Positions 42,956 through 51,801 of a stretch of 64,000 nt of DNA are shown here, piece by piece; position 1 is the first letter of the stretch; each line of letters starts with the position of its first letter. Position numbers and translations under genes: made by a program. Where the stretch lies: contig NZ_BIXZ01000009.1 of the NCBI RefSeq assembly GCF_005406125.1, forward strand, positions 1 through 64,000, given 5' to 3'. The DNA is from Haloarcula mannanilytica. GTDB lineage: Archaea; Halobacteriota; Halobacteria; Halobacteriales; Haloarculaceae. The notes beneath the pieces are model-generated. The model saw only the letters and a list, made by a program, of their open reading frames with translations. It searched no databases and was not told the origin of the DNA.

Positions 42956-43357
42956 ATGAGAACGAGTTTGAACATTCCGCAAGAGGTTCTCGAATCGTTC
43001 GATACGACGTGGCAAGACGAAGGATTGGAATCACGCTCCCGTGCCGTCCGCGAGGCGATTCACGAATACATCGAGCGCCACACAGAGCTCGAAGGGTTAG
43101 AAGGTCCTGCCGTCGCGGCGCTGGCGTTCGATTATGAGCACACACTCGTCATCGGCGAACTCCATACCGTCCAGCACGAATTCGAGGATGTCATCGGCAC
43201 CACACAACACATGCACCACGGGGAGTGGTGTCTCGAGACGGTTTTCTGTCAGGGATCCGCAGCTCGAATCCGGGAGTTGGTGTACCGACTCCGTGATTTC
43301 GATGCCGTCGGCCGCGTGAACGTCATGTTCCTCCAACCGGAACTCTCCACGGAATAG
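42956..43357 (+). CDS. nikR: NikR-type nickel-responsive regulator
   Basis: 133 residues from MRTSLNIP at 42956. N-terminal ribbon-helix-helix (residues 1-45; TSLNIPQEVLESFD, SRSRAVREAIHEYI) and a C-terminal ACT-like metal domain. His74 (VQHEFED), His85 and His87/His88 (TQHMHHGEW) and Cys92 (WCLE) resemble the NikR high-affinity nickel site. Divergent from the NicO exporter. Likely represses or activates it in response to Ni. Start chosen at the RHH, not the earlier ATG at 42920. Confidence 0.87.
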   Translation: MRTSLNIPQEVLESFDTTWQDEGLESRSRAVREAIHEYIERHTELEGLEGPAVAALAFDYEHTLVIGELHTVQHEFEDVIGTTQHMHHGEWCLETVFCQGSAARIRELVYRLRDFDAVGRVNVMFLQPELSTE

Positions 43358-43669
43358 AGCGACTGAGTCGTCTGCTCCAATCAGCACTCCTATCGATACG
43401 TGTCTCTCATATGCGCACGTTGCGATGGACTGTCTCCGACGACCGCGTAAGGTGGAGACAATGTTGTCTTCTGCTGTATGGGATATCGGGATGTCTATCT
43501 CGTCCTTGGTGATGAGGAGACGGAGAGTCAATAGATGCGTATGACACACGAGGCGATGCATCACCGGCGCTACAGAGATTCGGCGCGATGGAGACTCTAC
43601 TGGATCGGGGACCGGGTTATGTGTTTTAGTTCAGGGAGAGAGCCTGCAGTTTGCCGTATCGAGGGTTGT
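43358..43669. other. intergenic region between nikR and the CDF gene
   Basis: 312 bases between convergent genes. No repeat, RNA or gene recognised. A 'GTCTCTC...' region and short open frames are not protein-like. Presumably holds the transcription ends of both genes. Confidence 0.4.
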
Positions 43670-44578
43670 TCATGCGGGAGAGGTGGTTGATTCATCAGCG
43701 TCTTTCCACTCTCCGAGCCCTGCCGGATCCAGGTGGACGTGGACATCAGCGACTGGCTCGATTTCACGGACGCGCCGGCGGAGTTCTGATTCAACGTCAT
43801 GTGCTTCGACCACCGATAGTTCTTGATCGACTTCGGCGTGAAACTCGACTTCGATCATGTGCCCAGAGTAGTACGCGACAAAATCGTGAATACCATGAAC
43901 AGCAGAGTGTTCCCGGATGCGCTCCTTGATCTCTTCCTGTTCTGATTCCGGAGGAGCGCTATCGGCGAGATACTGAATATTCTCTCGCGAGATATCTACG
44001 CCTTGGTGGATAACGAGTAGACTCACGATGCCGCCTGCAATCGGGTCAAAAACTGGGTAACCAACTGCCATACCGAGGACACCCACCAGAGCCGCACCAG
44101 TCGTATAGAGATCGTTAAGACTGTCCGCAGCAAGCGCGCGGAGGCTCGGGAGCTGGAGTTCCTGATTCTTGTATTGGGTATACCAGTAACAGACGTACAT
44201 ATCACCGAGTGCAAACAGGAGCCCGATAATAAGCCAAATACTGTACTCAGCGGTCACTCCAGTTAGAATTGAGTGACCCGCATCGTACAGCAGTTTGAGT
44301 CCGAGGAGAACGAGCATGCCACCGACGAAGAGCGCGGAGAGGGGTTCGAATCGGTTGTGTCCGTGGGGGTGTGACTGGTCTGCATCCTCATAGACGGACT
44401 GGCCCCAGATCAAGACGACACCGCTTGCAAGGAGGTCTGCAACGGAGTGCGCTGCGTCGGCAGTAAGGGCGAGACTTCCTGTGAGGATCCCGAGTGCCCC
44501 CTCGACACCAATTTTGAGAGCATTTAACAGAACATTTGCCCAAGAGACTTTGAGAAAGGCTACACGTGAATCCGCCAT
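43670..44578 (-). CDS. cation diffusion facilitator (CDF) metal exporter
   Basis: 302 residues. Six membrane helices in the first 200 residues. Metal sites in TADAAHSVADLLAS (helix 2, His47/Asp51 area) and LAADSLNDLYTT (helix 5). The SHPHGHNRFEPL loop follows helix 2. The cytoplasmic C-terminal domain (about 205-295) ends with VHVHLDPAGLGEW. Exports divalent cations (Zn, Co, Ni or Fe) by proton exchange; specificity unknown. Divergent from the CPW ATPase. Confidence 0.9.
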   Translation of the reverse strand: MADSRVAFLKVSWANVLLNALKIGVEGALGILTGSLALTADAAHSVADLLASGVVLIWGQSVYEDADQSHPHGHNRFEPLSALFVGGMLVLLGLKLLYDAGHSILTGVTAEYSIWLIIGLLFALGDMYVCYWYTQYKNQELQLPSLRALAADSLNDLYTTGAALVGVLGMAVGYPVFDPIAGGIVSLLVIHQGVDISRENIQYLADSAPPESEQEEIKERIREHSAVHGIHDFVAYYSGHMIEVEFHAEVDQELSVVEAHDVESELRRRVREIEPVADVHVHLDPAGLGEWKDADESTTSPA

Positions 44579-44903
44579 AATATAGCGATACTGCTACATC
44601 CACATAAGAGGCCTCATTAGGCGCGTATAATCGAGTTTTTGATTCAATCTAAACTTTTCACGGTGCGTTGAGAGTCAACGGGTAACCAAGAGGCTCTTTA
44701 TATAACTGTACCTACCTATGCAATAGATAGTTGACCCAACGTATCCTAACCCGAGCCCACTAGGACCTCGAGCGACTGCACCGCTCTCTCCGAACAGCAT
44801 TAATATCGATGCATCTGTACCCCCAGTAATGGCCGTTCGACTGAGGTCGGTATCCACGTTCCGCGGTCGAGGCTGTACCTCTTCTCACCGGTGGTGATCA
44901 GCT
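44579..44903. other. divergent promoter region with motif and in-frame leader ORF
   Basis: 325 bases. Contains TTTGATTCAATCTAAA (44638-44653), a weak member of the shared dyad set, 60 bases upstream of the CDF start. A TATA-like TTAATAT at 44800-44806 would give a leaderless transcript beginning near ATG 44829; that frame (MAVRLRSVSTFRG, about 22 codons) ends in TGA at 44895-44897 in the same frame as the ATPase start at 44904. Leader peptide or just a start-site ambiguity. Confidence 0.4.
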
Positions 44904-47438
44904 ATGTCTCCATCTTATTCATCACCTGCCACGTGCGCGCTCTGTGGTGGTGCTGTCCCCAATGACCGAGTCGCGGATGAAGACGGCGGCGTCTACTGTT
45001 CTACCGGGTGTCAGGACGTCCAGCGCGTCCTCGGTGACGAGGAGCATTCCAGTCGCCCGGAGACGACACACGGACCCACGGCCGGGCCCGGTGCTGACGA
45101 TGACGCTGATGAACGCGAAACAGACACCCACGGAGAGCGGGCCGAGTCACGGGTATTTCTCCACGTAGAGGGGATGCACTGTGCGACGTGTGAAACCTAT
45201 CTGGAGTCGATTGCCGAAGACTGTACGGGAGTTACTGACGCTACAGCGAGCTACGTAACCGAGACGATTCGCGTTGAGTACGATCCCACGAGCATCTCGG
45301 CGGATGCTCTCTGTGACGCGCTTAGTCCGCTGGGCTATACGGCAACGCGTCGTGACGGTGGCAGTGATGGTCCGACGACTGTCGTCGGCCAGTCGCGGCG
45401 GCAAGACGAGACGGGTGGCCGAGACATCGACGAGGTACTCGGGTTTCGCTACGCTGCGGGCGTTATTTTCGGGACGTTCATGCTCCTGCCGTACGCGGTG
45501 CTCCTCTATCCAGCGCAGCTCTCGTCGTTCTTCGGCGATGGGACGCTGGACATGTACGCGAGTGCGTCCGGGATTGGCGGTGGAGATGGCCTGTTGATCC
45601 TGCCGCTCTTTCTTGTCCTGACGGGTGTGGTCCTAGTGTTCACCGGCCTTCCGCTCTTACAGGGTGCGTATGTCAGTCTGAAGATGCGACAGCCGAATAC
45701 GGATCTGCTCGTCGCACTCCCCGTCGTGAGTGCCTACGTGTACAGCACGATCGCGTTTCTCCTCGGGCGGATCGACGTCTTCTACGACCTGACGATCGTG
45801 GTTGCCGCGAGTGTGGTCGCTGCGATCTTCTACGAATCACTGAGCAAGCAGCGGGCGATGGACTGCCTGACGGACCTCACCATCTCGCGGGTTACTGACG
45901 CCCGACGATATGACGCCGATGGGACCACGACGACGGTCGACGTGAATGACCTCGAACCAGGAGAGAGCGTGCTCGTCCGTGAGGGCGAACGTATCCCGGT
46001 CGATGGAGTCCTTGCCGAGGGCGAGTGTACGGTCGACGAGGCGGTTGTGACGGGCGAATCGCTCCCGGTGCTGAAGCGAGCGGGTGACGACCTCGTCGGC
46101 GGCGCGGTCGTCACGAACGGCGCCGCTGTCCTCACGGTGAGTGACAGTGCATCCAGCAGTATCGACCGACTCATCACGTCGGTCTGGAATCTCCAGAGTG
46201 GGGACCACGGCGTCCAGCGACAGGCCGACCGGTTCGCGTCGTTCGTCATTCCAGTCGTCGTGGGTGGGGCTGTTCTCGCCGGCGGCTGGTCACTCGTGGT
46301 GGGGGCTGGCGTCCTGCTCGCCGTCCTGACGGCGTTGTCAGTGCTCTTGGTCGGGTGTCCATGGGCACTCGGGCTCGCGACGCCCCTCTCCGTCGCAACG
46401 AGTATCGAGGAGGCAGTAGACCGCGGCATCGTCGTGTTCGACGAAACTGTCTTCGAGCGCCTTCGGAACGTCGACGTCGTCGTCTTCGACAAGACCGGTA
46501 CCATCACGACCGGTCGGATGGAGGTTCTTGAGGCGGATGCACCGGCAGATCTGTTGGCCGCCGTCGCAGACCTGGAGCAGCGAGCATCGCACCCGGCGGC
46601 GGACGCGATCGTGACCGCATTCGCTCAAGAGGGGCAAGCTGGCGAGGGTCCCAGAGCCGATGGTGGGGTCGCGAATGAAGACGACCGCGAGCGAGCACGT
46701 AACATCTCCGAGTTCACGAGCCACGCGACCGGCGTCGAAGGGGTTGTTGACGACACGCGAGTTCTCGCGGGCAATCTCGATCTCTTTGCGGATCTAGAGT
46801 GGTCGGTGAGCGATGCCCTCGAAACTCGGGTGACAGCGGCCCGTGACGTCGGGCAGCTTCCGGTTATCGTCGGTCGTGATGGTCGTGCGGAGGGTGTCAT
46901 CGTCGTGGGCGACGAGCCACGAGCGGGCTGGGACGACACGCTCATGCAGTTGAGTGCCCGTGATATGGAGATCGTCGTCCTGACTGGCGATGACGAGGCC
47001 GCCACTGACTTCCTCGGCACTCACCCCGGAGTCGACCACGTGTTTGCAGGGGTTCCGCCGGCGGGCAAGACTGCGACGATTCGGCGGCTACAGTCTCAGG
47101 GACAGGTCGCGATGGTCGGTGATGGAACGAACGATGCCCCGGCGCTCGCGACGGCCGATCTGGGTATCTCGCTCGGCGGTGGGACCGCGCTCGCGTCCGA
47201 TGCCGCGGATATTTCTATCGTCGATGACGACCTTGCGGCGGTCGAGGCGACGTTCGACCTCGCAGATGCAGCACGTCGGCGTGTCAAACAGAACAATGGG
47301 CTATCGCTGCTCTATAATGGGATCACGATCCCCCTTGCGGCGGCGGGGTTGCTGAATCCAGTGTTCGCGATGGGAGCGGTCGTGGTGACTGGCGGTCTTC
47401 TCGCGGCGAATTCGTTTCGAGACCTGCTTAACGAGTAG
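44904..47438 (+). CDS. P1B-type ATPase with CPW motif and N-terminal TRASH and HMA domains
   Basis: 844 residues. TRASH domain at 11-36 (CALCGGAV, YCSTGC), acidic linker, HMA domain (GMHCATC, Cys93/Cys96), then eight membrane helices. TGES 383-386, CPW at 485-487 in VGCPWALGLA, phosphorylation Asp529 in DKTGTITTG, SHPAADAI, and GDGTNDAP near 743. The third residue of the metal-translocation motif is Trp, not Cys, His or Ser. Combination resembles the FixI/CtpA-type pumps that load oxidases in having a Cys-rich N-terminus. Metal not predictable; copper is plausible. Divergent from the CDF gene. Confidence 0.87.
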   Translation: MSPSYSSPATCALCGGAVPNDRVADEDGGVYCSTGCQDVQRVLGDEEHSSRPETTHGPTAGPGADDDADERETDTHGERAESRVFLHVEGMHCATCETYLESIAEDCTGVTDATASYVTETIRVEYDPTSISADALCDALSPLGYTATRRDGGSDGPTTVVGQSRRQDETGGRDIDEVLGFRYAAGVIFGTFMLLPYAVLLYPAQLSSFFGDGTLDMYASASGIGGGDGLLILPLFLVLTGVVLVFTGLPLLQGAYVSLKMRQPNTDLLVALPVVSAYVYSTIAFLLGRIDVFYDLTIVVAASVVAAIFYESLSKQRAMDCLTDLTISRVTDARRYDADGTTTTVDVNDLEPGESVLVREGERIPVDGVLAEGECTVDEAVVTGESLPVLKRAGDDLVGGAVVTNGAAVLTVSDSASSSIDRLITSVWNLQSGDHGVQRQADRFASFVIPVVVGGAVLAGGWSLVVGAGVLLAVLTALSVLLVGCPWALGLATPLSVATSIEEAVDRGIVVFDETVFERLRNVDVVVFDKTGTITTGRMEVLEADAPADLLAAVADLEQRASHPAADAIVTAFAQEGQAGEGPRADGGVANEDDRERARNISEFTSHATGVEGVVDDTRVLAGNLDLFADLEWSVSDALETRVTAARDVGQLPVIVGRDGRAEGVIVVGDEPRAGWDDTLMQLSARDMEIVVLTGDDEAATDFLGTHPGVDHVFAGVPPAGKTATIRRLQSQGQVAMVGDGTNDAPALATADLGISLGGGTALASDAADISIVDDDLAAVEATFDLADAARRRVKQNNGLSLLYNGITIPLAAAGLLNPVFAMGAVVVTGGLLAANSFRDLLNE

Positions 47439-47500
47439 CGGCTCCAACCCCGCGAAGCGGCAGATACCTGCTGTGATCGGATGAAGACGGCCTTCGTGGT

Positions 47501-47659
47501 TTATTCGAGAAATTCGAAGGCACGGAGGCCCGTGTGCCCGACCGCAAAGCCTGCGACGATGATGCCTCCAGAGAGGATCTGGTAGAACGGGGTCGACGGG
47601 AGAATGCCGGTTCCGAGTGTGCCGACAACGATCAGTACCGCTGCTAGTCCCAAAAACAC
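47501..47659 (-). CDS. small membrane protein, uncertain start
   Basis: A conserved-looking frame ends with TAA at 47501-47503 and encodes two hydrophobic helices (LGLAAVLIVVGTLGTGIL; ILSGGIIVAGFAVGHTGL) and the end LRAFEFLE. No ATG is in frame; usable starts are GTG at 47657-47659 (used here) or TTG at 47651-47653. Upstream codons VSRWEGKSRQY look coding, so the original start may be a lost codon (GTC at 47690-47692) or the gene may be slightly broken. Downstream of the 47731 gene. Family not recognised. Confidence 0.5.
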   Translation of the reverse strand: MFLGLAAVLIVVGTLGTGILPSTPFYQILSGGIIVAGFAVGHTGLRAFEFLE

Positions 47660-47730
47660 GTACTGTCGACTTTTCCCTTCCCATCTTGAGACGTTCGCTC
47701 AAACCGCGTTCTCACGGCAGATTCGGCATT

Positions 47731-48945
47731 TCAGTCGGCTGGGATGATGGCAGCCGATTGCTCGGGCTGTCGGGCTGTTTGGACCGAGTAGAGCAGACTG
47801 CCAGTAAACAAGAGGAGACTTCCGACGATGAATACCGCACTGAGCGGCGAAGCGGAATCGACGAATACCCAGTAGAGCGGGGCAGCAATCGATGGCCCGG
47901 CAGCGAGCACCGCGATCTTCGCGACGAGTGGCCCGCAGCACCCACAGGTACACGTCCCGACGATTGCAGCACTCCCGGCGGTCCCTTCGGTCATACCAGC
48001 CCGTTCCTCAACGCGCCAGTGACGCGCGATGAGAGCGGCGTTCAACCCGATGAGAGCGCTCAGCATCCCGACGACGATGACCTGGCCAGGTGACAAGGCT
48101 AGGAAGAACGGGATGTGTACGAACGGGAGATGCGGAATCGCGATTTCGAGGGTGGGCCACGATACCAGCTGATAGATTGCGGGCAGAACGACGACCGTCA
48201 CCTCCTCGGGGAAGCCTTCTTCGGGGAAAAACGAGAGGTAGCCCGTCACGGTAACAAAAAAGAATGCTAATACGACACCGACGCCGATGCCGAAGCGACG
48301 CGCAACCGGATCACGCATAACTGCGCGAATGACACCCCCTGCGTCCTTCCAGATGACATAGCCGATCAGAATTGGCGTGCCGAGGACGATAGCGTACCCA
48401 AGTGGATGTGTATCCCTTGCCAATTCTGGGAGAAGGTAGGGGTACGAGATCCACAATCCCATGAGGATGCCGAGGAACGTGTACCGTGGGCGGGATGGCC
48501 AGCGCAGCCACCCAATGACGAAGCTCGCGACCATGATGCCCAAGCCACTCAGCAGGGCCAGTGGCTGATACCACGCTCGGGGGAACGGCATCGAACTCGC
48601 AGTGTACGTCGGATCCGGGGAGAGCCCCTCGAAGAGAACGGCTCCAAGCGCAGTGATAGCTATCCCGACGAATACGCCGTACAGAGCGGTTGTCGGCGTG
48701 ATACGATCTGTCCGTTTGAGAAGGATAAACCCGCCGAGGATGGCGGCACCGACCAGTGCCAAGATGAGTCCGTGTCCTTGCGAGAGTCCACCGCTTCCGG
48801 TTGTACCGTGGGCGGATGCGACGGGAATCTGAGTGAGCGTAACAATCGCGGCGAGAAGTATAGAGAGTGGCCGAACAGACCCTCCGATTTGAGGGGTCTG
48901 TCCACGGGAGGAACCCTCCCGTGGTTGAGGCTCTTCCGGTGACAT
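47731..48945 (-). CDS. multi-pass membrane protein with CTCGCC motif
   Basis: 404 residues. Hydrophobic leader with SAHG (cleavage-like, about residue 45), about ten membrane helices, and a Cys cluster GTCTCGCCGPLVAKI near residue 340 near the start of the last helices. Not assigned to a family; a metal- or thiol-linked membrane function is possible from the Cys cluster and context. Divergent from a CaCA exchanger (49155). Confidence 0.6.
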   Translation of the reverse strand: MSPEEPQPREGSSRGQTPQIGGSVRPLSILLAAIVTLTQIPVASAHGTTGSGGLSQGHGLILALVGAAILGGFILLKRTDRITPTTALYGVFVGIAITALGAVLFEGLSPDPTYTASSMPFPRAWYQPLALLSGLGIMVASFVIGWLRWPSRPRYTFLGILMGLWISYPYLLPELARDTHPLGYAIVLGTPILIGYVIWKDAGGVIRAVMRDPVARRFGIGVGVVLAFFFVTVTGYLSFFPEEGFPEEVTVVVLPAIYQLVSWPTLEIAIPHLPFVHIPFFLALSPGQVIVVGMLSALIGLNAALIARHWRVEERAGMTEGTAGSAAIVGTCTCGCCGPLVAKIAVLAAGPSIAAPLYWVFVDSASPLSAVFIVGSLLLFTGSLLYSVQTARQPEQSAAIIPAD

Positions 48946-49154
48946 TATTCGGTCTTGGACAGGGAGCCACTTCTACCTGACTGATTCGAGAGAGCCACTC
49001 GGAGAGATATGCGTCACCCCATAGACGACGGTGTGCCACTTCTGTGGAGCCCCATGAGAAACATACGCCACCGGATGCTATACCGTCGTCACGTTCTACC
49101 ACTAGTCCGACCCACCTACTATGGATCCCCGGCACGTATCTCCGTTCGACAGGT

Positions 49155-50228
49155 ATGGTCCAGCTGAGTCCGTGGCTGTGGGCGGTCATTCTGGTCGTCG
49201 GGGTCTTCGCTGCTCACTGGGGTGCCGAACAACTTTCGCATCCAATTAAGAAGCTCCGCCGACAGTTGGGATTGACCGCGGTCGCAGGTGGTGCCCTCGT
49301 CGGGATCGCTGCCGCCGGCTCCGAAATCGGCATCAACGTCACGAGTGCCTATCGCGGTGTCTCCGACATCGGGCTGGGAATGATGCTCGGGTCGAACATC
49401 GTCTCCATTCCACTCATCGTTACTATCGCCTACGTCGCCTCGCGGAAGCGAGACCTTGGCGGCGAAACGGAGGGGCAAGATACACGTCGCGACGGTGGAC
49501 AGGGAAGCACGTCGTCTGGCGGTCAAACAGCGACGCACGGTCGCCACCGCCAGGAGAATCTCCTTCGGATTCAGAAGGAGGCCGTTACCGTCCTGATACT
49601 GCCGTATCTCGGCATCCTCGGTCTGGTCGCCGTCCTCACGCTGCCGGAATCCGGGCGGGGACTCCAGCCCATCGATGGGTGGATTATGGGGGCAGCCTAC
49701 CTCGCATATCTGGGCCAGGCGTTCTTCAGGGGTCGCTCCGAGTCGGAGGACGTGCAGTGGACCAAGAAAGAACTCGGCCTCGCCGGTGCCGGGCTGGTCG
49801 TCCTCGCGTCGGGAGCGTACGGTATCGTTCTCTCGACGGAGAACATCGTGGCTGCACTCGGGATCTCGAGGCTCGTGGGCGGGTTATTCGTGACGGCGAT
49901 CGTAACAGCGATCCCCGAGATGTTCGCGACGTGGAGCGTCGTCAGAAGCGGTCAGGTCACCGCCGGGACGACGAGCGTTATCGGTGACAACGCGGTCACG
50001 ATGACCGTAGCGTTCGTGCCGCTCGCACTCGTCACGGTTCCGATCGAGGACTTTCAACTCTATTGGGTGAATCTGTTATTCGTGGCGCTGATGCCGGCCG
50101 TGTACGCGGGGCTGACCCACTGGGGAGCGACCGAACACGGGTTCACACACTGGCAGGTCTTGCTGTTCGATGCCTTTTACTTCCTATATATCGGCGTGAT
50201 GGCCCTCAGTGTATTAAATCTCTTCTAG
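49155..50228 (+). CDS. CaCA-family sodium/calcium exchanger
   Basis: About 357 residues from MVQLSPWLW at 49155 (upstream frame to 49044 not protein-like). Two alpha repeats: LVGIAAAGSEIGINVTSAY with GMMLGSNIVSIPLIV (about 44-85), and FVTAIVTAIPEMFATWSVV with TSVIGDNAVTMTV (about 240-285). The central loop is hydrophilic (Gly/Ser/Thr-rich, 100-130). Ten helices. Cation/proton or cation/Na exchange; ion not certain. Confidence 0.85.
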   Translation: MVQLSPWLWAVILVVGVFAAHWGAEQLSHPIKKLRRQLGLTAVAGGALVGIAAAGSEIGINVTSAYRGVSDIGLGMMLGSNIVSIPLIVTIAYVASRKRDLGGETEGQDTRRDGGQGSTSSGGQTATHGRHRQENLLRIQKEAVTVLILPYLGILGLVAVLTLPESGRGLQPIDGWIMGAAYLAYLGQAFFRGRSESEDVQWTKKELGLAGAGLVVLASGAYGIVLSTENIVAALGISRLVGGLFVTAIVTAIPEMFATWSVVRSGQVTAGTTSVIGDNAVTMTVAFVPLALVTVPIEDFQLYWVNLLFVALMPAVYAGLTHWGATEHGFTHWQVLLFDAFYFLYIGVMALSVLNLF

Positions 50229-50379
50229 TACTTGCTTGTCATCCCGAAATCGTTAATCTCCAGAAGATACGGTGGAGTTCCGATTCGATCCCCAAATACT
50301 GGAAATTGGCGACGTTTGTTTTGCCGTATTCCGCTTCGTTCTACGTATGTACGCCTGGTGTCGGCTGTCCCGCATCTCT

Positions 50380-50964
50380 TCACTCAAACTCACCGTAGTC
50401 TCCTCCGTATTTGATAAAGAAGTAAGCAAGGCCGAGCACTGCGCTCATCGCACCCGCTGCGACGATTCCGAGCGTCTTTGCGCTATCCGGGAGAGTGGGT
50501 GCACCACCACCGCCACCACCATCACCGCCACCGCCCCCGCCGACAGTTACTGTCCCCGTCATGCCCGCAGATTCGTGGGGAATGCAGAAATACCCGTATT
50601 CTCCTTCCGTCTCGAACGTATGCTCGTACGTTCCATCACCTCCAATACTGCCATCCGGATACGCATCACGAGCTGATGATTCGCTGTCAAAGTCACCGCT
50701 CGCAAAATACTCCGCGTCGTCGGGAATTTCGTCTTCATAGGCCGTGACACTATGTTCGATGGATCCAACATTCTCCCAAGTGACTGTCGTCCCCGGATCG
50801 ACCTGCGCCTCGGCGGGGACGAATTCGAGGTTGTCGTTCATGTCAATCGTTGTTTCCTGGGCGGCAGCTTCGGTTGAAGCCGCCGTTACCGTTGCAGTTC
50901 CCCCAACAGCTGCCCGAAGTACCCCCCGCCGTGATACAGGATGGTTCTCCTGCTCCTCGGTCAT
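50380..50964 (-). CDS. halocyanin-type blue copper protein, membrane-anchored
   Basis: About 194 residues from MTEEQEN at 50964. Twin-arginine signal (VSRRGVLRAAVGG). Type 1 copper domain with His in SIEHSVTAY, Cys and His in YGYFCIPHESAGM and axial Met. Gly-rich linker (GGGGGGDGGGGGG), then a C-terminal membrane helix (about 168-185). A soluble electron carrier held at the membrane. One of three halocyanin-like proteins here. Confidence 0.87.
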   Translation of the reverse strand: MTEEQENHPVSRRGVLRAAVGGTATVTAASTEAAAQETTIDMNDNLEFVPAEAQVDPGTTVTWENVGSIEHSVTAYEDEIPDDAEYFASGDFDSESSARDAYPDGSIGGDGTYEHTFETEGEYGYFCIPHESAGMTGTVTVGGGGGGDGGGGGGAPTLPDSAKTLGIVAAGAMSAVLGLAYFFIKYGGDYGEFE

Positions 50965-51048
50965 AGACACCACTACGCACGATGCGTCAATAGTGAATGT
51001 GGTACATACGTCGAAATCCGTGTTTCAGCCTTACTTCAATGTGAACGT

Positions 51049-51766
51049 GGCACTGTCTAGTTTAGGACCTCCTCGACCGATGTTCGATCAGCAAGCGATT
51101 GGTGCGGTCTGAGATGGTTATAATAATGTGCAAACAGAGCAATCTATTGTCGAACGCTCCGCCGACTGCCCACCCACGAAGTATGGAAATAGTCGAGGCG
51201 CATTTTCAGCGTGTGGAACCATTTTTCGATGAGTTTTCGGTCGGTATAGTCCACCTGACTGTTCAATCCTATTCGAACAAGGGCAGTCCGATATCCGAAC
51301 TGATCAACGAGAAACGTCGTGTCTGAGAAATCGCGTTTCTCACGAAGTCCAGACAGGAACGCAGCCGCTGGATCGGTGCCATGGCGTCCGAACAACGCCA
51401 CGTCAAGAATGAGTTTCGTGTCGAGGTCTATTGCAGCGTATAATCAAGACCACTCACCGTTAATTTTGACAGCGGTTTTGTCGACGGCGACCCGCTTCGG
51501 CTGCGCCTCAGGCGGGTCGGGAACGCTGTCAGCCAGCCTATGTACCCACTGCCAAACAGCTTTATTAGAGCGTTCAACACCTAATTCAGAGAGAATCATT
51601 GTTGTCTCTCTAAGTGAACAACCGGTCGAGTGAAGCCGGACGGCGAACACTCCCGAGTTTCTTCTAAATCCGCCGCAAAGCATTCGCTGAGCGGGTCTGC
51701 GAGCATCTTGACCAACTAACTCAACGACCTGCTCACTTCTCAAACTGGCTTAATTAGACAGTGACG
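51049..51766 (-). mobile_element. decayed IS6-family insertion sequence
   Basis: Element of about 0.7 kb holding a broken IS6 transposase. Imperfect terminal repeats: GGCACTGTCTAGTTTAG at the left (51049-51065) and GTCACTGTCTAATTAAG on the other strand at the right (about 51750-51766); 13 of 15 core bases agree. No 8-bp target duplication was seen. Ends are approximate. Confidence 0.65.
51057..51743 (-). pseudogene. IS6-family transposase with two in-frame stops
   Basis: A single frame of about 228 codons with TGA at 51444-51446 and TAG at 51144-51146. The frame is otherwise continuous (51444-51743, then 51144-51441, then 51057-51143). Canonical motifs are kept: FAVRLHSTGCSLRETTMIL, VAVDKTAVKINGEWS, YAAIDLDTKLILDVALFGR, LIEKWFHTLKMRLDYFHTSW, and after the second stop HYYNHLRPHQSL. 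Both stops fall where this family normally has Trp (GEWSW-LYAAID and VRQ-W), so two Trp-to-stop point changes explain the inactivation. Truly dead unless suppressed. Confidence 0.85.
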
Positions 51767-51801
51767 AATTCAGTAAATATCTGAAGAACTGAAGGTCGAG
51801 A

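Noticed and set aside
51144-51743. Two separate transposase genes
   Set aside because: Both frames are in one phase and join across single stop codons, so they are one broken gene.
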